Assembly: GCA_030407005.1 (NCBI GenBank)
Contig: JAUDYN010000010.1
Span: forward strand, 1,984,001-2,048,000
DNA length: 64,000 nt
Direction of reading: 5' to 3'
Origin: Desarmillaria ectypa
Taxonomy: Eukaryota; Basidiomycota; Agaricomycetes; Agaricales; Physalacriaceae
Part shown: piece after piece, positions 36,271 to 47,880 of the stretch
Layout: each line of letters begins with the position of its first letter
Position numbering within the stretch: position 1 is the first letter of the stretch
Translations under genes and position numbers: made by a program
The notes under the pieces: generated by a model
Database searches by the model: none
What the model was told of the DNA's origin: nothing
The model's input: only the letters and a program-made list of their open reading frames with translations

Positions 36271-36573
36271 GTTTTTCTTGCGTGCACGGCGATGATATAT
36301 TCTATTTAGTGGAATTTGCGCCGCATTTTAATTCCTACATAAACTTGCTGAAGCTTACCCATACCTCGCATCTTGCCCTGGAATGATTTTTGTTCCCTCG
36401 CATTCAGTATGCAATACATACCGCGGTATAGGACGTCTTACCCAAAGGTGAAAGGTAAAAAAAAAGAAAACGATGTAACTTCATGTGTTTATAACTGTGG
36501 CTCGTTGCCCAATCACTCTCATCTCATAAAAATACATATCATATCTAGTGAAATACTGAACTTTGGTGTTTGA

Positions 36574-38037
36574 TCAGCGCGCGACCTCCATTCCACCCCA
36601 CTCCAATACCCTGAAGAGCCCTTGATCCCTCATCTTATCGCTATTAACACCAATGATAGCTTTCCAACAATTTACGTTCTCGAATGCCCGAGTGAGCGCT
36701 CCTTCCCATTCTACCAACTCGTCCTCGCAGACCTTGGTGAATAGCATGAACACACGGGTGATGATATCAGGCTTTGGCTCGACGTTGAGTGGTGTGGCGT
36801 ATTCGTACGAAGCTTGAGGGAGGAAGTGCAATGCGACGTAGTCGTGCTTCAGAATTGAGGGAAGCCAGTATCTGATGATGTTTTCAGTGACGAAGTCAAA
36901 ATACGGTAAGGGTAGCGACAATATGTTATGAATGAAGTCCTTGCTTCGACGTGCAGACCGAAAGTAGAACGTGCTTTATCGAGGTATACCGCAGCTTGTG
37001 AAGTGCGGAGAACAACAGAGTTCTCGTGCGTAATTTGGGGAGATGACGGGTCGAATGGTATGATAGTATTTCGGGGAGATGGTGGCGGCGAAGGTGACAA
37101 ACGTCCATTCAGTCTAGCACAAGACTGAGTACGTAATCTTGGAAAGACAGCGGTAGTAAACTAACTCAGCCTCCCAGAATAAGTAGGATACTCGAGTACC
37201 AGTAGTAGTCGTCAGAGTGTGATCCCCATGAGTATCGACGTCCCATTCTATGGATTGTCCAAACTCGGAATCTTTGACTGGGACGTCTGGGTACACCGCC
37301 GAGAACGACAAAGCCCTGACGAGGGATACTCGCACGATGGAGCGGATCGGCCATGGAGAAAATAGGTATATGACTGGTTTTCTCACCGCCTGATTCTCTC
37401 GAAGAATGACTGTTGCAGAGTCGGGAACGTTGTGCTCGTATAGTTTGAGGTTCCCATCCAAGGGGTGCCCATAATACGTGAGGTATTGTCTGTAAATCGG
37501 TACGCCAATTTTTTCTTGGATGGCGGTTTTTAGGTCATTCATAGAGGCTGAGCGATGGACAGACACGGATTTGGGCTCCCTACAGGGGATTTGGACGTGA
37601 ATCGTCATTGATTCAGGAGACGGTGTCGTCTGTGCCTTTTGAATTGAGCCTGGAGCGACTTGAGCTAGCAACAGTGATGACAAGGGAAGAAAGACCTACG
37701 AGAGATGACTTTGATATTTTCGATTTGAGAGTTGATTTCTGGCCACAAATCAGGTGGAATATCAACATGGCGTCCAGCACAGATATCCAATTCATTCGTT
37801 TGGATAATGATAGACTTGGCGTTCACACTCGAGAAATAGTGGAGAAGAAGAACAACTAAATCCTGCATGAGACGAAAAGTGAGCATGTATACCAAACACT
37901 TTATGGGTATGTACATGATACCGAGTGACATCCGACCTACGAACGGACACCGAGATACTGGCATCAGTAGCGACAAGATAGTCAGTTTTTATCTGCTGGT
38001 GCTGAGAGGAGGGCAAATTTGGAAAGAGAGAGGTCAT
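36574..38037 (-). CDS. Ubiquitin-like-domain family protein, copy A (most complete)
   Basis: The ATG at 38037 gives MTSLFPNLPSSQ and KTDYLVATDASISV. Exon 2 carries IIIQTNELDICAGRHVDIP. The third part has a ubiquitin fold of about 70 residues (MTIHVQIPCREPKSVSV, IQEKIGVPIYRQYL, ending TVILRE), then RKPVIYLFSPWPIRS, SVVYP-type and SYLFWEAE blocks. The last exons carry HENSVVLRTSQAAVYLDKA, YWLPSILKHDYVALHF and FRVLEWGGMEV. Intron positions match copy B. One flaw: at FIT/YW the intron expected from copy B (GTACGT) starts with AT here (36,924-36,923), so it may not splice. There is no terminal di-glycine, so the fold is a fused domain, not a conjugated modifier. The role of the family is unknown to me. 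Confidence 0.7.
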
Positions 38038-38175
38038 CGATACTGGATGAGAGGAAATGAGACATAAAAGGAATACAAAAGTCGACGTAATAGGAGCCAA
38101 ACCGTGACTCTGCGCTTATGTAATATAACCTTATGGCTCATATGGACATGAGTGCATAATGGGACGTTTGACCCG

Positions 38176-38307
38176 TCTCGCTAGGTCCAAGAGCGATAAT
38201 GCGATATAGCTGGTAGTAGTCATGATTGTAGCTAGGAACAAACGGAGAACTGCGGAAATCCCGCCCTAATGTACACGTGATCGCGGAGTTACCGGACCAT
38301 GCCAAAG
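38176..38307 (+). repeat. MITE-like repeat R3, copy 2
   Basis: The sequence runs from TCGCTAGGTCCAAGAGCG to GACCATGCCAAAG, with TACACGTGATCGCGG inside. It lies between copy A and relic F of the ubiquitin-like family. Confidence 0.65.
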
Positions 38308-38410
38308 CTCCCAACGTCTGGGTATACTGCAGAAAACGAACAGGCACTGACAAGGGATACTCGCTCAAAGGATTCGATCAGCCATGGTGAAAACAGAGTA
38401 GGCTCCAATC
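38308..38410 (-). pseudogene. Ubiquitin-like-domain family fragment F
   Basis: About 100 bp match 37,280-37,360 of copy A (CGTCTGGGTA..CCG.AGAA..GAC and GAGGGATACTCGC). The minus-strand frame reads FSPW then VSLVSACSFSAVYPDV. It starts exactly where R3 ends. Confidence 0.65.
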
Positions 38411-39500
38411 AGTCAGTTAATAAGTTACCTTGTAGCAGTATTATTTGTTTCGAGGAAGTTGCAACTGTTTCTTCAAAGCTCTAAGAAATCACATATTTTA
38501 CCAGCTGAATTATGATGCAAGGGGCTTCCAATTTGTGCACAATCTTCACTCCTGGGGGATGAGATTTTTGGGAGCAGTATAACCGAAGGATTTTAAATTT
38601 ACCATGTCCAGTACTAAGCGCACCGTACATCTTCTCCGGACAACTTTCGCTTCTCACAGCTGCGTGGCAAAATATAAACGAGTCCTTAGTTTCTTTGCTA
38701 TCGATCAAATGAGGTGAGGTGGTCGCTATACTCTATAGATAGCCACCTGTGGCACGGATGTCATTATGTTTCTCTTCAGGAGCACACACGAATAGTCAAA
38801 CCCACTTCCGGATAGCTGAGAGTGGCACTCGATTACAGATATCTAACAACGACCATGTACGTGCTCTTTCCGAAAAGAGATACTGCGCGCTCCTCACCTC
38901 CATGACTTTCTCCGTCGTGATAATGGAGAGTCATCGAATCCTTAATCCTAGCTAGATTTCTTGATGAAACTAAAGCCAATGAAAGAGAGCATACTCCAGT
39001 TCTGTAAATTCTGACATGAGGAAACGGTATCACTGTTAGGATTGGGAATGATTGGGGCTCTGAATAACGTATACTTACCCGGTGGCAGAAGGACCATAAT
39101 CGGATCTACCGTTGTCATGATGGCGAAATCTATTATTATTTTAGCGTGCAAGGTAGATTCCAGCTGAAAGAAATTCACTGATGTGACAGTACAAATTTAT
39201 GAACACAGAAATCTATTAAATTTCCTACGAAATAGAAGCCTTAATCTTGTTCCTACGTCAGTTCTCTCTCTTCACACCTGACCCCCTACAACCAACATGA
39301 TAGCTCCCCCAGATATCACGAATTCTCCCAAACCTATCTGCACCTGACAACTTCCAGGGATAGTCCTGTCAACTGTTAATATGAAGGGCTCAAGTATTTG
39401 CTCGGGGGAAGCGGAAAAGACGATGAAATGCTTGAGGCGCTAACTGGCACTGGACGACGAGGAAATAGAACGGCTTATTATATCCTGGCATAGCGATGAC
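38411..39500. other. Intergenic, nothing recognised
   Basis: Only short overlapping frames on both strands; no motif, repeat or splice pattern stood out. Confidence 0.45.
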
Positions 39501-39529
39501 CGTTTGCCGGTGGTAGAGGAAAAGTATTC

Positions 39530-40560
39530 ATCATTGCATGAAGTGTATAGCTTCACCAACCGCCACCGATCTGCTGGAGCTACCGTTCGGCGGGTACCAC
39601 CCGAGATCACTGGCGAGATACTTCTTCACACTCTATCATCGGATGACTGGAAATTCTACCCTCAGGTCTATAACACCCACCTATTCCCTTGAAGCTACAG
39701 CTGTGTGTTCCGCCTATGGCGCACCATAACACACTCTCCAAACTAGCTTTGGTTCGAGTTTAGTTTCAGTGAGATTAATGCTGCTGCATGCTGTGCACCA
39801 CCAGTCTCGACGTAGAAGCGATGGTTGGACCAATCGGGAGATGTTCCTTTACGTATTTTTGTTGTAATCATGGGTAGCGCGACTATCCTACAGTACGAGG
39901 CTATGGTCCGGCTAATTGTTTCTCAATGTCACCGATGGGAGATATTTATGTGGGAAGAGGGTCCCAAAAAGCGTCCAATTGAGCTCACAGTTGACGCCTT
40001 CGATACGACCGCAGATGCTGCTCATTAACCTACAAGAAGTTCTTCCCGAGGAGATCTGGGATGGCGCAGAGCAAGACCTAACGCGGCCCCAACTGGGACT
40101 ATTTCATGCCGGCGGCACGGTGAAGACCAATCCGCTTCAACTTCTACAATCCGCTCCGAATCTTACAGAACTTTCTCTGGCACTAGTTCTGGACATCCCT
40201 TCACAAATACTCCCCACCACCCCGATCCCGATCGCGCATGCTTGATATAGGCTGGAACTTATTTCAAATTATTGATCATTTGACGTTACCATGACTAGAG
40301 ACATTCCGCATCACTCCATTGAACCTTTCCAAAGTCGCTGCTTTCCTCTGTCGTTCTGAGTGTGCACTTAAGATGTTGTGCTTTCGGGATCATGTTCCCC
40401 TGGATGGTCGTTCGACTCAGATTCTGGACGGGACACCTCACTTGAAAAGTCTTTCGCTCAGGTGGACCACTGAAAGTGTTCCAGGAGCAGATGATATCAA
40501 TAATCATGTGTCTATCCTTGACAAACTTGTCGTCAAATAATACCAACCTGACCTCCTTCC
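39530..40560 (+). pseudogene. F-box protein of the mushroom F-box/LRR-like family, pseudogene
   Basis: RRVPPEITGEILLHTLS (about 39,590-39,650) is the F-box start; relatives read LPPEILGEIF. In another frame VFRLWRTITHSP, LWFEFSFSEIN and QSGDVPLRIFV follow, with stops between them (near 39,755 and 39,815). MVRLIVSQCHRWEIF, LLQSAPNLTELSL and ILDGTPHLKSLSL belong to the repeat-like C-terminal half typical of this family, again in different frames. F-box proteins recruit targets to SCF ubiquitin ligases; this copy can no longer encode one. No valid start codon was found. Confidence 0.65.
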
Positions 40561-42414
40561 ATCACTCCAATCCCTTTCAATCGAGATCGATGAAAGTTTC
40601 CAGCTACAGGCTTTGTTACACATGCTGGAGTTGCGCAACCGACCTTCTAGAAATATGGAAAATATGTGCCAGTTGTTGAGGAACGTGAGTTTTAAGGGAA
40701 AACATGCGGAGTTTTCGCTCGCAGGAGCGAAATGTTATATCTCGGCGCATGAGAAAGAACTGGGTTCATGGGTTTAGATATCTTACATTTAGAGTAGTAT
40801 GGATTGTAGGCGGTAAAGACGTATATGGCACGAAGAAAGAAGCTTTGGCAATCAAGGAAATTCAATTACATCAGGAAGGCATATTCTGGAGCTATGCAGA
40901 AGGAATAATGCGTTTTCGCGCACTGCATAGTTATTTCCAGAATGCGACAAAGTCTTTCTCATCTTGCACGATCTTCAGAATCAGATAGCAGAAGTTTCCC
41001 AGACCGTCCGAAGCGTAATCGTTCCAACGTCCTACGGCCACAGGTGTCGTTATTGGATGATCCTTGGATATAAGCCGTTGATTCTTGTGTCGTCGATATT
41101 ACCTTTAGTATATCGAGTTCCGATATTCCCATAAACATCTTCACATTGCACTGTGGTACACTGGAGGTGATTTCAAGAACAGGGAGAGAAGGAACTATAG
41201 GAACTCTCCCTTCCATCAAAGTGAGAGTACGTAGCACATTATCGGGTGTATTGGCGATGGCTTAGTTTTTCCGGAAAAGCTGACTTTAGTGGGGAAGTTA
41301 TCGAGCGATAAAACACTCACGTGGATGTAATTTACAAGTGCTTCAACTTTCTCAAGCTCTCAAGTTCCATCGCTGTTTTTTTACTTCCTGTGACCAAGTG
41401 TATGTCAGGGCCAAGTGAAAACCATGGTGTTAGGTGAATGAATATACATCAGATTACGCAGGGAACAAGTGGCTTGTGCGTTTTAAAGCGACGACGAACC
41501 AGGCAGGATATCACTCGGCATCGTGGGGACCGTGTACAGAAAGCAAGACGGTGAATCGTAGGACAGTGCTCCTACAGAATGAGTATAACATTTTTAAAAC
41601 GTTCCTATGATTGAAAGATGTGATCCATATAGGACAGATGGACGGATGAACAAACATGTGTTAGCTTTATTGTGAGTGTGTCAAATACATAGGTTTCACT
41701 CTGAAATCGTAGTTTCTTTTTGGAAGCCCTGCAGCACTCTGATAAGAATTTGATTCATCATCGTAAAGTGTGCGTGTATGCTCGCAGATCGAACGTGTCG
41801 TCTGGACGTTCGCGGTTGTCGGAAGCGAACCCTGCCAAGTCGTGCCGGACCGCCGGCATCGGATTTAATCTCTTACGACCATCTCTGCTCTTGGAAGAAT
41901 CATTTGGCTGAAGACTAACTCTATTTCCAAACTGATACGGAAGGCAGAGGTGAAGACGCGATATGTGGTGATGGATGGGGAACGATGCGAGCTAAAGAAG
42001 TAGCTTTCCCGCGTTTCTTTCTATTGCTCTAATATGTTCAGTAAATAGGCGCGTAGCGATTGTAATGAATGGTTTCCTTCTCCGAGATATCCTACTAGTT
42101 GTCTTGCATCATCCCCATACGTTGTTGATACTCACTATCACAGGACTTTGATTGATGAATTCCATTCTTCTCTCCGAGTTATGACTGTCTACGCATTCTT
42201 GGAAAGTAACGGTACGTCTACATGCCCTCATCTATCAGCTTTTAAGTGAACAAAAACCAGTTTGTTACCATAACTAGACATCCTTTCCCGTGGTAGTGTC
42301 ACGTACGGTACTAGACTATTTTTGCCTAGCCGTCGCCATGAATTCCAGCCTAAGCGAGTTCCATCGTTGCAACGGCCGACATGTCGACTGCTACCCTTGT
42401 CGGACTCATCACCC
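40561..42414. other. Gene-poor; possible tail of the F-box pseudogene
   Basis: Fragments to about 41,240 might be the decayed end of the F-box gene, but the match is weak. From 41,250 on I see nothing recognisable. Confidence 0.35.
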
Positions 42415-43616
42415 ATGTTCGCACCATGGCCCCTCCTTACTCTCACTCTCATTTTACTCCTCCACTTCCTCGTCGCGGGAGGCCTGATAAACCACACCAT
42501 CGATGATACGCTCGGGGATCAGTCTACAGGGGTTCAAAGTAGACTATAGTCCTGCCAGTCAGCCTTTGAATGGAAGCGCACTCGTGTGGAAGAATGCTTC
42601 TCAATGTACCGATTGTGCCATTGTACCTGATCGTTCGTTGGCTATGAATGACACATGGACTGGGGCGATGTACTACCAGTCTCTCGGAAATATGACTGCC
42701 CGACTAGCATTTCATGGTACGATTCGGTGTTTTATTTTGATTCATTTTTTGGAAGCCTAGATATACTGAATGATCTCCAGGGTCAGCGATATATATTTAT
42801 CTGATTGTTACAAACTATCCAACGAGCACCTGATTAGTGAGCGATGTTATCTGTGATTTCTGGATGGATGGACAAGTCGTGGGGAGCTACAGACATGATA
42901 CAGATGGGACGTATCAGTTTGAATACGACGTTCTGGCATATAGCAACGCATCTTTGAGCGATGAGGATCATACATTTCTTATAGAGACTACGGGGATGGA
43001 GCCATCATATGTTGTTTTTGATTATGCGGTATACACGTAAATCCTTCCCATCTATTCTCAATTTGTTTTGATATCGGTTCGTATTCGCAGGAACAGCCGA
43101 GCATTTATCACGTTTCCGACTATACAAAGCTCTATGTCGACTACATCAGAATCTTTTGGAATTTCAAGCAGCTCGCTCTCCGTATCATTACCAATGCCTT
43201 CCTCACTGGCACTTTCATCTTCGCCAGTGTCATCGTCCTCGAACTCGGTGAAAACATTTGGAGGTGCTATTGCGGTGGGGGTCTTGGTAGTGATCATCTT
43301 CGCGGTGTCACTATTCTTATACTTTCGGCGACGCGGTCGAGAAATGAATCGATCAGAAGTAGCGAAGCAGCCTCGTGGCGTCTTCAAGCCATTTACTCAG
43401 GCTATCGAGCGGTCTGCTCATTCTCTACGCGTCAGCCTCGATGAGGAAGAATATTCCCAGAATATGTTGACAGCACCGATTGATACTGTGAGATTAGAGT
43501 GCCAGACTAAAGACACGCGAGTCTCTGCGAAAAACAACTCCTTTGCGTTCACAATCTCGGCTGACCGGTCCTGCACGAACCGTCGGGGAAAGACGAGTTT
43601 CTATCTTAGGCAATGA
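42415..43616 (+). pseudogene. HT-IDDT single-pass membrane protein, copy 1 (one frameshift, one stop)
   Basis: The ATG at 42415 opens a signal peptide (LLTLTLILLLHFLVAGG) followed by NHTIDDTLGDQSTG. A G-run near 42,531 has one base too many and breaks the frame before VDYSPASQ. Downstream are NASQCTDCAIVPDRS, then exon 2 SAIYIYLIVTNYP, an in-frame TGA at 42,831 where copies 3 and 5 have Gly, then LVSDVICDFWMDG and PSYVVFDYAVYT. Exon 3 has a Ser-rich stalk, one membrane helix (GGAIAVGVLVVIIFAVSLFLYF) with a basic stop-transfer, and a cytoplasmic tail. Both faults lie in the extracellular part; the stalk and tail remain open. Confidence 0.78.
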
Positions 43617-43779
43617 ATATTTAGTAGCTCAAAAGCTACCCCCGGATAGAAGGGAGGATTTTCAGCATCTGTTACAATCTTCTGACGAGGAGATGGTATG
43701 ATGACATGAAGAATTTTTACAGGAGCCCCACGCTGCCGTGCGGTGGTACCTCCCACTTTAAGAGTACGCACCGTGAAAC

Positions 43780-44389
43780 TGTCAGGAATCTGCCGAAATC
43801 AGGATATGAGAGTGAGGGGCGACAAGTGATGATCGAAGCGAGGTAGGATATGTTATAAAGATGTATGTCGTTAGGGAATAGAATGGATTCCGGCAAGGGT
43901 TCGTGAAGAGACCTGAGAGGTCCGGTTTGCGAGGTAAAGGGGTCAGTAAGTGTGAAGCAGTTACTGTAGGAAGCAGCCGGTGAGCGCGGAGCTATTACGG
44001 GCTGTAGGTGAAGACAAGCGCTAGGCGTAGTCTTCGGATTGGTGTCGGAAAGCGCTTGGCGTATCTAACGAGTTGTTCAGCAAGCGCTAGGCGTAGTCAG
44101 GAAGCGAGGAGATTGGCAAGCGCTAGGCGTAACCGATCAGATGCTTAGTTCACACAATGAAGTGGACTTGAAGATGAGTAGATTGAATTTTTTTTTCCTT
44201 ACAATGTTACAGACGGTATTTATATACTAAAAGGCTCGGGTCATGAATATTCTACAATGTTCTATTATATTCTAGTATGAGCAAGAAGAATAGAGAAAGT
44301 AAGAGAAAATTATGTGTGAGTCACTGCTAGGACCGAGAAGGCCGAGTGTAGGCATGCACCAAGTTTACTGATACGCAAGATCCATAACA
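43780..44389 (-). mobile_element. Solo LTR, family A (copy A4)
   Basis: The plus strand begins TGTCAGG and ends CCATAACA, with a perfect GAAAC duplication on both sides (43,775-43,779 and 44,390-44,394). The 610-bp copy holds four units of the 33-bp AGCGCT repeat. It lies 160 bp past the end of membrane-protein copy 1 and before the OXR1 gene, disrupting neither. Confidence 0.9.
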
Positions 44390-44830
44390 GAAACAGTGTT
44401 ATTTATACTGTTGATGTGATTCTGATATCACAAAGTTTAGCGTGCGATGATTGATGGTTCTTGCAGGCCGACGGTTGCCATACCATCCGATGGGGGCTTT
44501 GATGTAGTATATACGCCTTACTAAGTCGAACTGCATCAGATTCCCTGATAAAAGCACCATTCTATCCTTCAGACGAATAAATTAAGCATATTGTATTAAA
44601 GTGAGAAGAGCTCGAAGTGGGCAATCGTGGTTCCGTCCGTGATGCATTTCCCTTCCTTGGGCTCCATTTTTTATGTGATCTTTTATCGCATATGCAGGTC
44701 ACCTCTTGTTCACATTTTGATAACCGTCTCGATAAATCCCTAAAGCATATTGTATCAAAGTGGGAAAAGCTCCAAGTGGGGAATCGTGGTTCCATCAGTA
44801 ATACATTTCCTTCCTCAGACAGGGTATCAT

Positions 44831-46420
44831 CTACCCCAGGCGCCAGACTTCCAAGCCAACACAGTCAAACGGCACAGCCCCTCCTGCACGCATCTTCCCG
44901 GGCGAACACAGGACCTCGTTCCCAAACGTCAGACACCTCGCCGAAGAGCCGTCCAGTAGGCTTTCATCAATGTACAACCCATACGACCCGTCCCCGCCGC
45001 CAAAGCTGAGATAGTCCGGCTCGCAGAGTGCGATGTAGTTGTTCTTTCCTGTTGTTTTATAGACTGAAAGCTTGGAATTGGAGTAGCGCCATAGGAATCT
45101 GCGAACGATGAGCGTTGGAAGGGAGGAAGGGAGGAGGACTTACGACTCTCCGGTACCATAATACCCTCTACCCCTACTCTGCCGTATTCCGTCCCCTATA
45201 AACGCGCCGAATATGGTGTCGCCGTCGTCCTTGACAACGATGAGGGCACCAAAGGGTTTAGTCTGCTCAGAGCGCGAATAGAGGGTATTGAGGGATATGC
45301 CATGTTGGTCCAAGGAATAGAGTAGAGTCCAAGTACGAGGGAGACGTGAGAGTGCAGGGAGGCGTGGGCGGATCTATAATTAGGTTAGTGTGTGATATCT
45401 TCGAGAGGAAAGGTATGTGACTACCATATTTGCTAGTGCTGTATCCAACACACCGACAGTGGTCTCTCTCCTCCCTTTCAAGTCCACATCGCCCATTTTC
45501 TTCTCGATGCTATCCGCCATATTCGGAAGAGGAGCAGACGGAGCTCGCTCATGCCTATTCTCCTTATTCGCAAGCTCTGTCTCCAGATCGTTCGAGAAAC
45601 CCTTATCCCAGTTATACCCCTCACCACGATACCCTGGTGCACCAGTGGGAGGTATGTAGACCACAGATGAGGTCTCGGAAGCACTGGCATGTGGTGCGAA
45701 TGGCGTATCGTGTGAGATTTCCACGGGGACCACGGAATGTGGTCGTGGTGGGTCCACGTGATGATCAAAGAGGGAATCGAGTGTGGCGCGTGCAGAAGGT
45801 GAAGGTGGCTGGCGAGGTGGGAGAATCCATCGTGAGGGTAAAGTGTTAGAGTGATTTATGGGTAATGATACGGATGACGTAGAAGCTATGGGCGGGGCGG
45901 GAGTCACGCGGGATAGTGTTGATGCACGTGATGGTGGAGAGTAGCTATGTCGAGACGAGGGCGCAATCGACACTAATGAAGCTGAGAGACTTGAAGTTTT
46001 CGCACTCAAAAAGTCGTCATCCCAATCTGAAGTCGTGTCAACCTCAGTTGGTGTTGGCAGCTCCTTGTGGCGAAACAATGGCTCATCCAGCAATAACTCG
46101 TCCAATAAATCCCGCTTATTGCGCTCCTGCGCTCGTTTCGCTTCGTCAAAAAATGTATGATTGGTACTGGGATCTGGCTTTGTATCCACAGGCGAGAATG
46201 GCACGATTGCTAGTGGGTCCTGAGAAGGCGGGACAAAAACAAAGGCGCCGAATTCTCCATCTGGAGAGCGAGGGGAGTCGAGGGGGGAGATAGTTGGAGG
46301 TGGAGTGTTAGTAGGGGTTGCACGAGGAGTGGGTGGAGAAAATAATGTGGCGAATTTGTCAATCATCTCTTCAGAGTCTCGCCGGTCTCGTGACGGGACT
46401 AAAGGATGTATCGAGTCCAT
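44831..46420 (-). CDS. OXR1: OXR1-type TLDc-domain protein
   Basis: Three exons (46,420-45,425, 45,373-45,144, 45,098-44,831) give 497 residues ending in a stop. The first 300 residues are a Ser/Pro-rich, probably disordered arm with FGAFVFVPPSQDPLA and GAPGYRGEGYNWDKGFSND. The C-terminal TLDc domain reads DLKGRRETTVGVLD, PRTWTLLYSLDQHGISL, FGALIVVKDDGDTIFGAFI, YYGTGES, then FLWRY and NNYIALCE, FGGGDGSYGLYID, and the end GLEVWRLG. TLDc proteins protect cells from oxidative damage and, in yeast (Oxr1), act on the vacuolar proton pump; that is family knowledge. I start at the ATG at 46420 (MDSIHPLVPS); the longer open frame upstream begins only at a TTG. Confidence 0.93.
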
Positions 46421-47100
46421 GAAGACTATGTGGTTACTCAACAAGCGCCTCCTTACAAGTCGCAAGGTAACGCACCTTTATACTACAACTAATCCACTAT
46501 TTCCGTCTCTCTGAGGTCGTATGGCTTCAGTACTGCACTTGAAAAGTCTTTCAGTGAAGCCATATCTTCATTAAAATGGACCTACACTTGCTTCGATGTC
46601 CTCCAAATGATAGTAATGGAAGCCTGTCCTCCTAATGATCAGCTTGGACAATCTCCGTTCCCAAAAAGATCTCACCAAAGTCGTACCTTTCGTCTCGCTG
46701 CTGATTTTGGAGTGTTCTCCTTCAGAATTTTTTTGGTTTGTACAATCCGTATATTCTCGTGTGTCCTAGCGTCGAAGACAGTAGTAGGATCGTCGTGGTC
46801 GAATGTCAAGGGATACCTGTGATCGTTGTATACTCCTATTTGCTCAGATCGCCACAAGAGAACCCTGATCTCGGGCCGAACCTTTTGGCTCTCACCCGCC
46901 TAAACCAACGACTCAATGATATCTATTGTTAAAATCCCTTACCAACCTGAAACACGTATACTAAAACCCATTACCCTCCCTCACCAGTTTCAAAGTCATT
47001 GAAACTTGTATGCTTGACTCGTTGGAACACTGCCCAGCCCACCACCATCAACGCGTCTCCAAATACCTTTATCGAATACTGTTTCACCTATTCACGAGCC
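46421..47100. other. Divergent intergenic region
   Basis: This lies between OXR1 (-) and the cysteine-rich protein (+). The phrase CACTTGAAAAGTCTTTC at 46,538 also occurs at 40,441 in the F-box pseudogene, so 46,530-46,700 may hold another F-box relic. No intact frame. Confidence 0.4.
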
Positions 47101-47102
47101 CG

Positions 47103-47109
47103 TATAAAA
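47103..47109 (+). promoter_or_regulatory. TATA box of the cysteine-rich secreted protein
   Basis: TATAAAA lies 47 bp before the ATG at 47150, the usual spacing for genes in this window. Confidence 0.65.
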
Positions 47110-47149
47110 ACTACGTATAATCTTCCCCTTTTCATCCAAAATTATTGCG

Positions 47150-47391
47150 ATGCGCTCTATCGTCCTCTTCGCCTTCCTCTCCCTCCTCGCCCTCGCCTCC
47201 GCCGATACTTGCCCCATCGGTAGGACTTATTGCGGGAGAGAAGATCTGTGTATTGGCCGTGATGGATGTAGTTCGTGCGGCCCAACAGGCAATACCTGCG
47301 ATGGGGGTATCACAGAAATCGCGTGTCGTATGTGTCTTGCGTTGTCCGTGTCGGGTTAGACTGATTCCGATGTTTAGAGGCGTGTCCGTAA
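47150..47391 (+). CDS. Small cysteine-rich secreted protein
   Basis: Exon 1 (47,150-47,327) and a 14-bp exon 2 (47,378-47,391) give 63 residues. A signal peptide (MRSIVLFAFLSLLALASA) precedes a mature part of about 45 residues with nine cysteines (DTCPIGRTYCG, LCIGRDGCSSCG, TCDGGITEIACQACP), enough for several disulphides. The 50-bp intron begins GTATGT and ends TTTAG. Without splicing the frame runs on for a few more residues and loses the C-terminal CxxC. Size, secretion and cysteine content fit the effector-like small secreted proteins of basidiomycetes; no function is known to me. The minus-strand frame over it is a shadow. Confidence 0.72.
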
Positions 47392-47880
47392 ATGTTGGAT
47401 CCCGAGAATATTTGGGGCATTGTAAAAATGATGACGGCCAGAGATGTAGGATCCAAAACAACATACAACTTTATTTGCTTCGCCGTTCTCGGTCCCGCGT
47501 TAGACCTTGTCATTCCACCTCTGCGTCATGAGCCAGTATTTTACAAACAAATTTGTCATATTGTTGATTGTTGATTGATCCATTGGGAGAGCTGTATCCA
47601 ATTTTGTTTCTCCTACCTGAATGTAACAAATAGGCAAGACCGATGGCTTCTCGCTGGCCTCCAAAACAGCACAAGAGTTACACTTTGCACAAGTACATTG
47701 CTATTTTCTTTACCATCAAACAAAGACGAATATTCGAAATCCTAAAAACGGAACGCCAAAACTTCATATAACCCTCTCTTCTGCCTATCCTATAATTACA
47801 CCCAAAAGACCCAAGAGTAGCGCAACGAGTGTCCCTACGACGCCCTTGAGCCTGCGCACACCGTCAGAAAATAGCCAAAT
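47392..47880. other. Convergent 3' flanks, no gene
   Basis: About 490 bp separate the ends of two convergent genes. It is AT-rich, with a short TTGTTGATTGTTGATTGATCC repeat near 47,555. Confidence 0.45.

Noticed and set aside
39504..39692. Intact F-box gene starting at 39,504
   Set aside because: The codon there is TTG, and the downstream homology needs several frame changes and crosses stops.
44562..44820. Gene upstream of the OXR1 stop from overlapping frames on both strands
   Set aside because: The stretch is an imperfect local repeat (GCATATTGTAT.AAAGTG.GAA at 44,586 and 44,744), which explains the paired open frames.
46421..46465. Longer OXR1 start at 46,465
   Set aside because: That codon is TTG; the first ATG is at 46,420 and gives a plausible N-terminus.
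47132..47464. 110-residue minus-strand frame over the cysteine-rich gene
   Set aside because: The plus strand has TATA box, signal peptide, cysteine pattern and intron; the minus frame has none.
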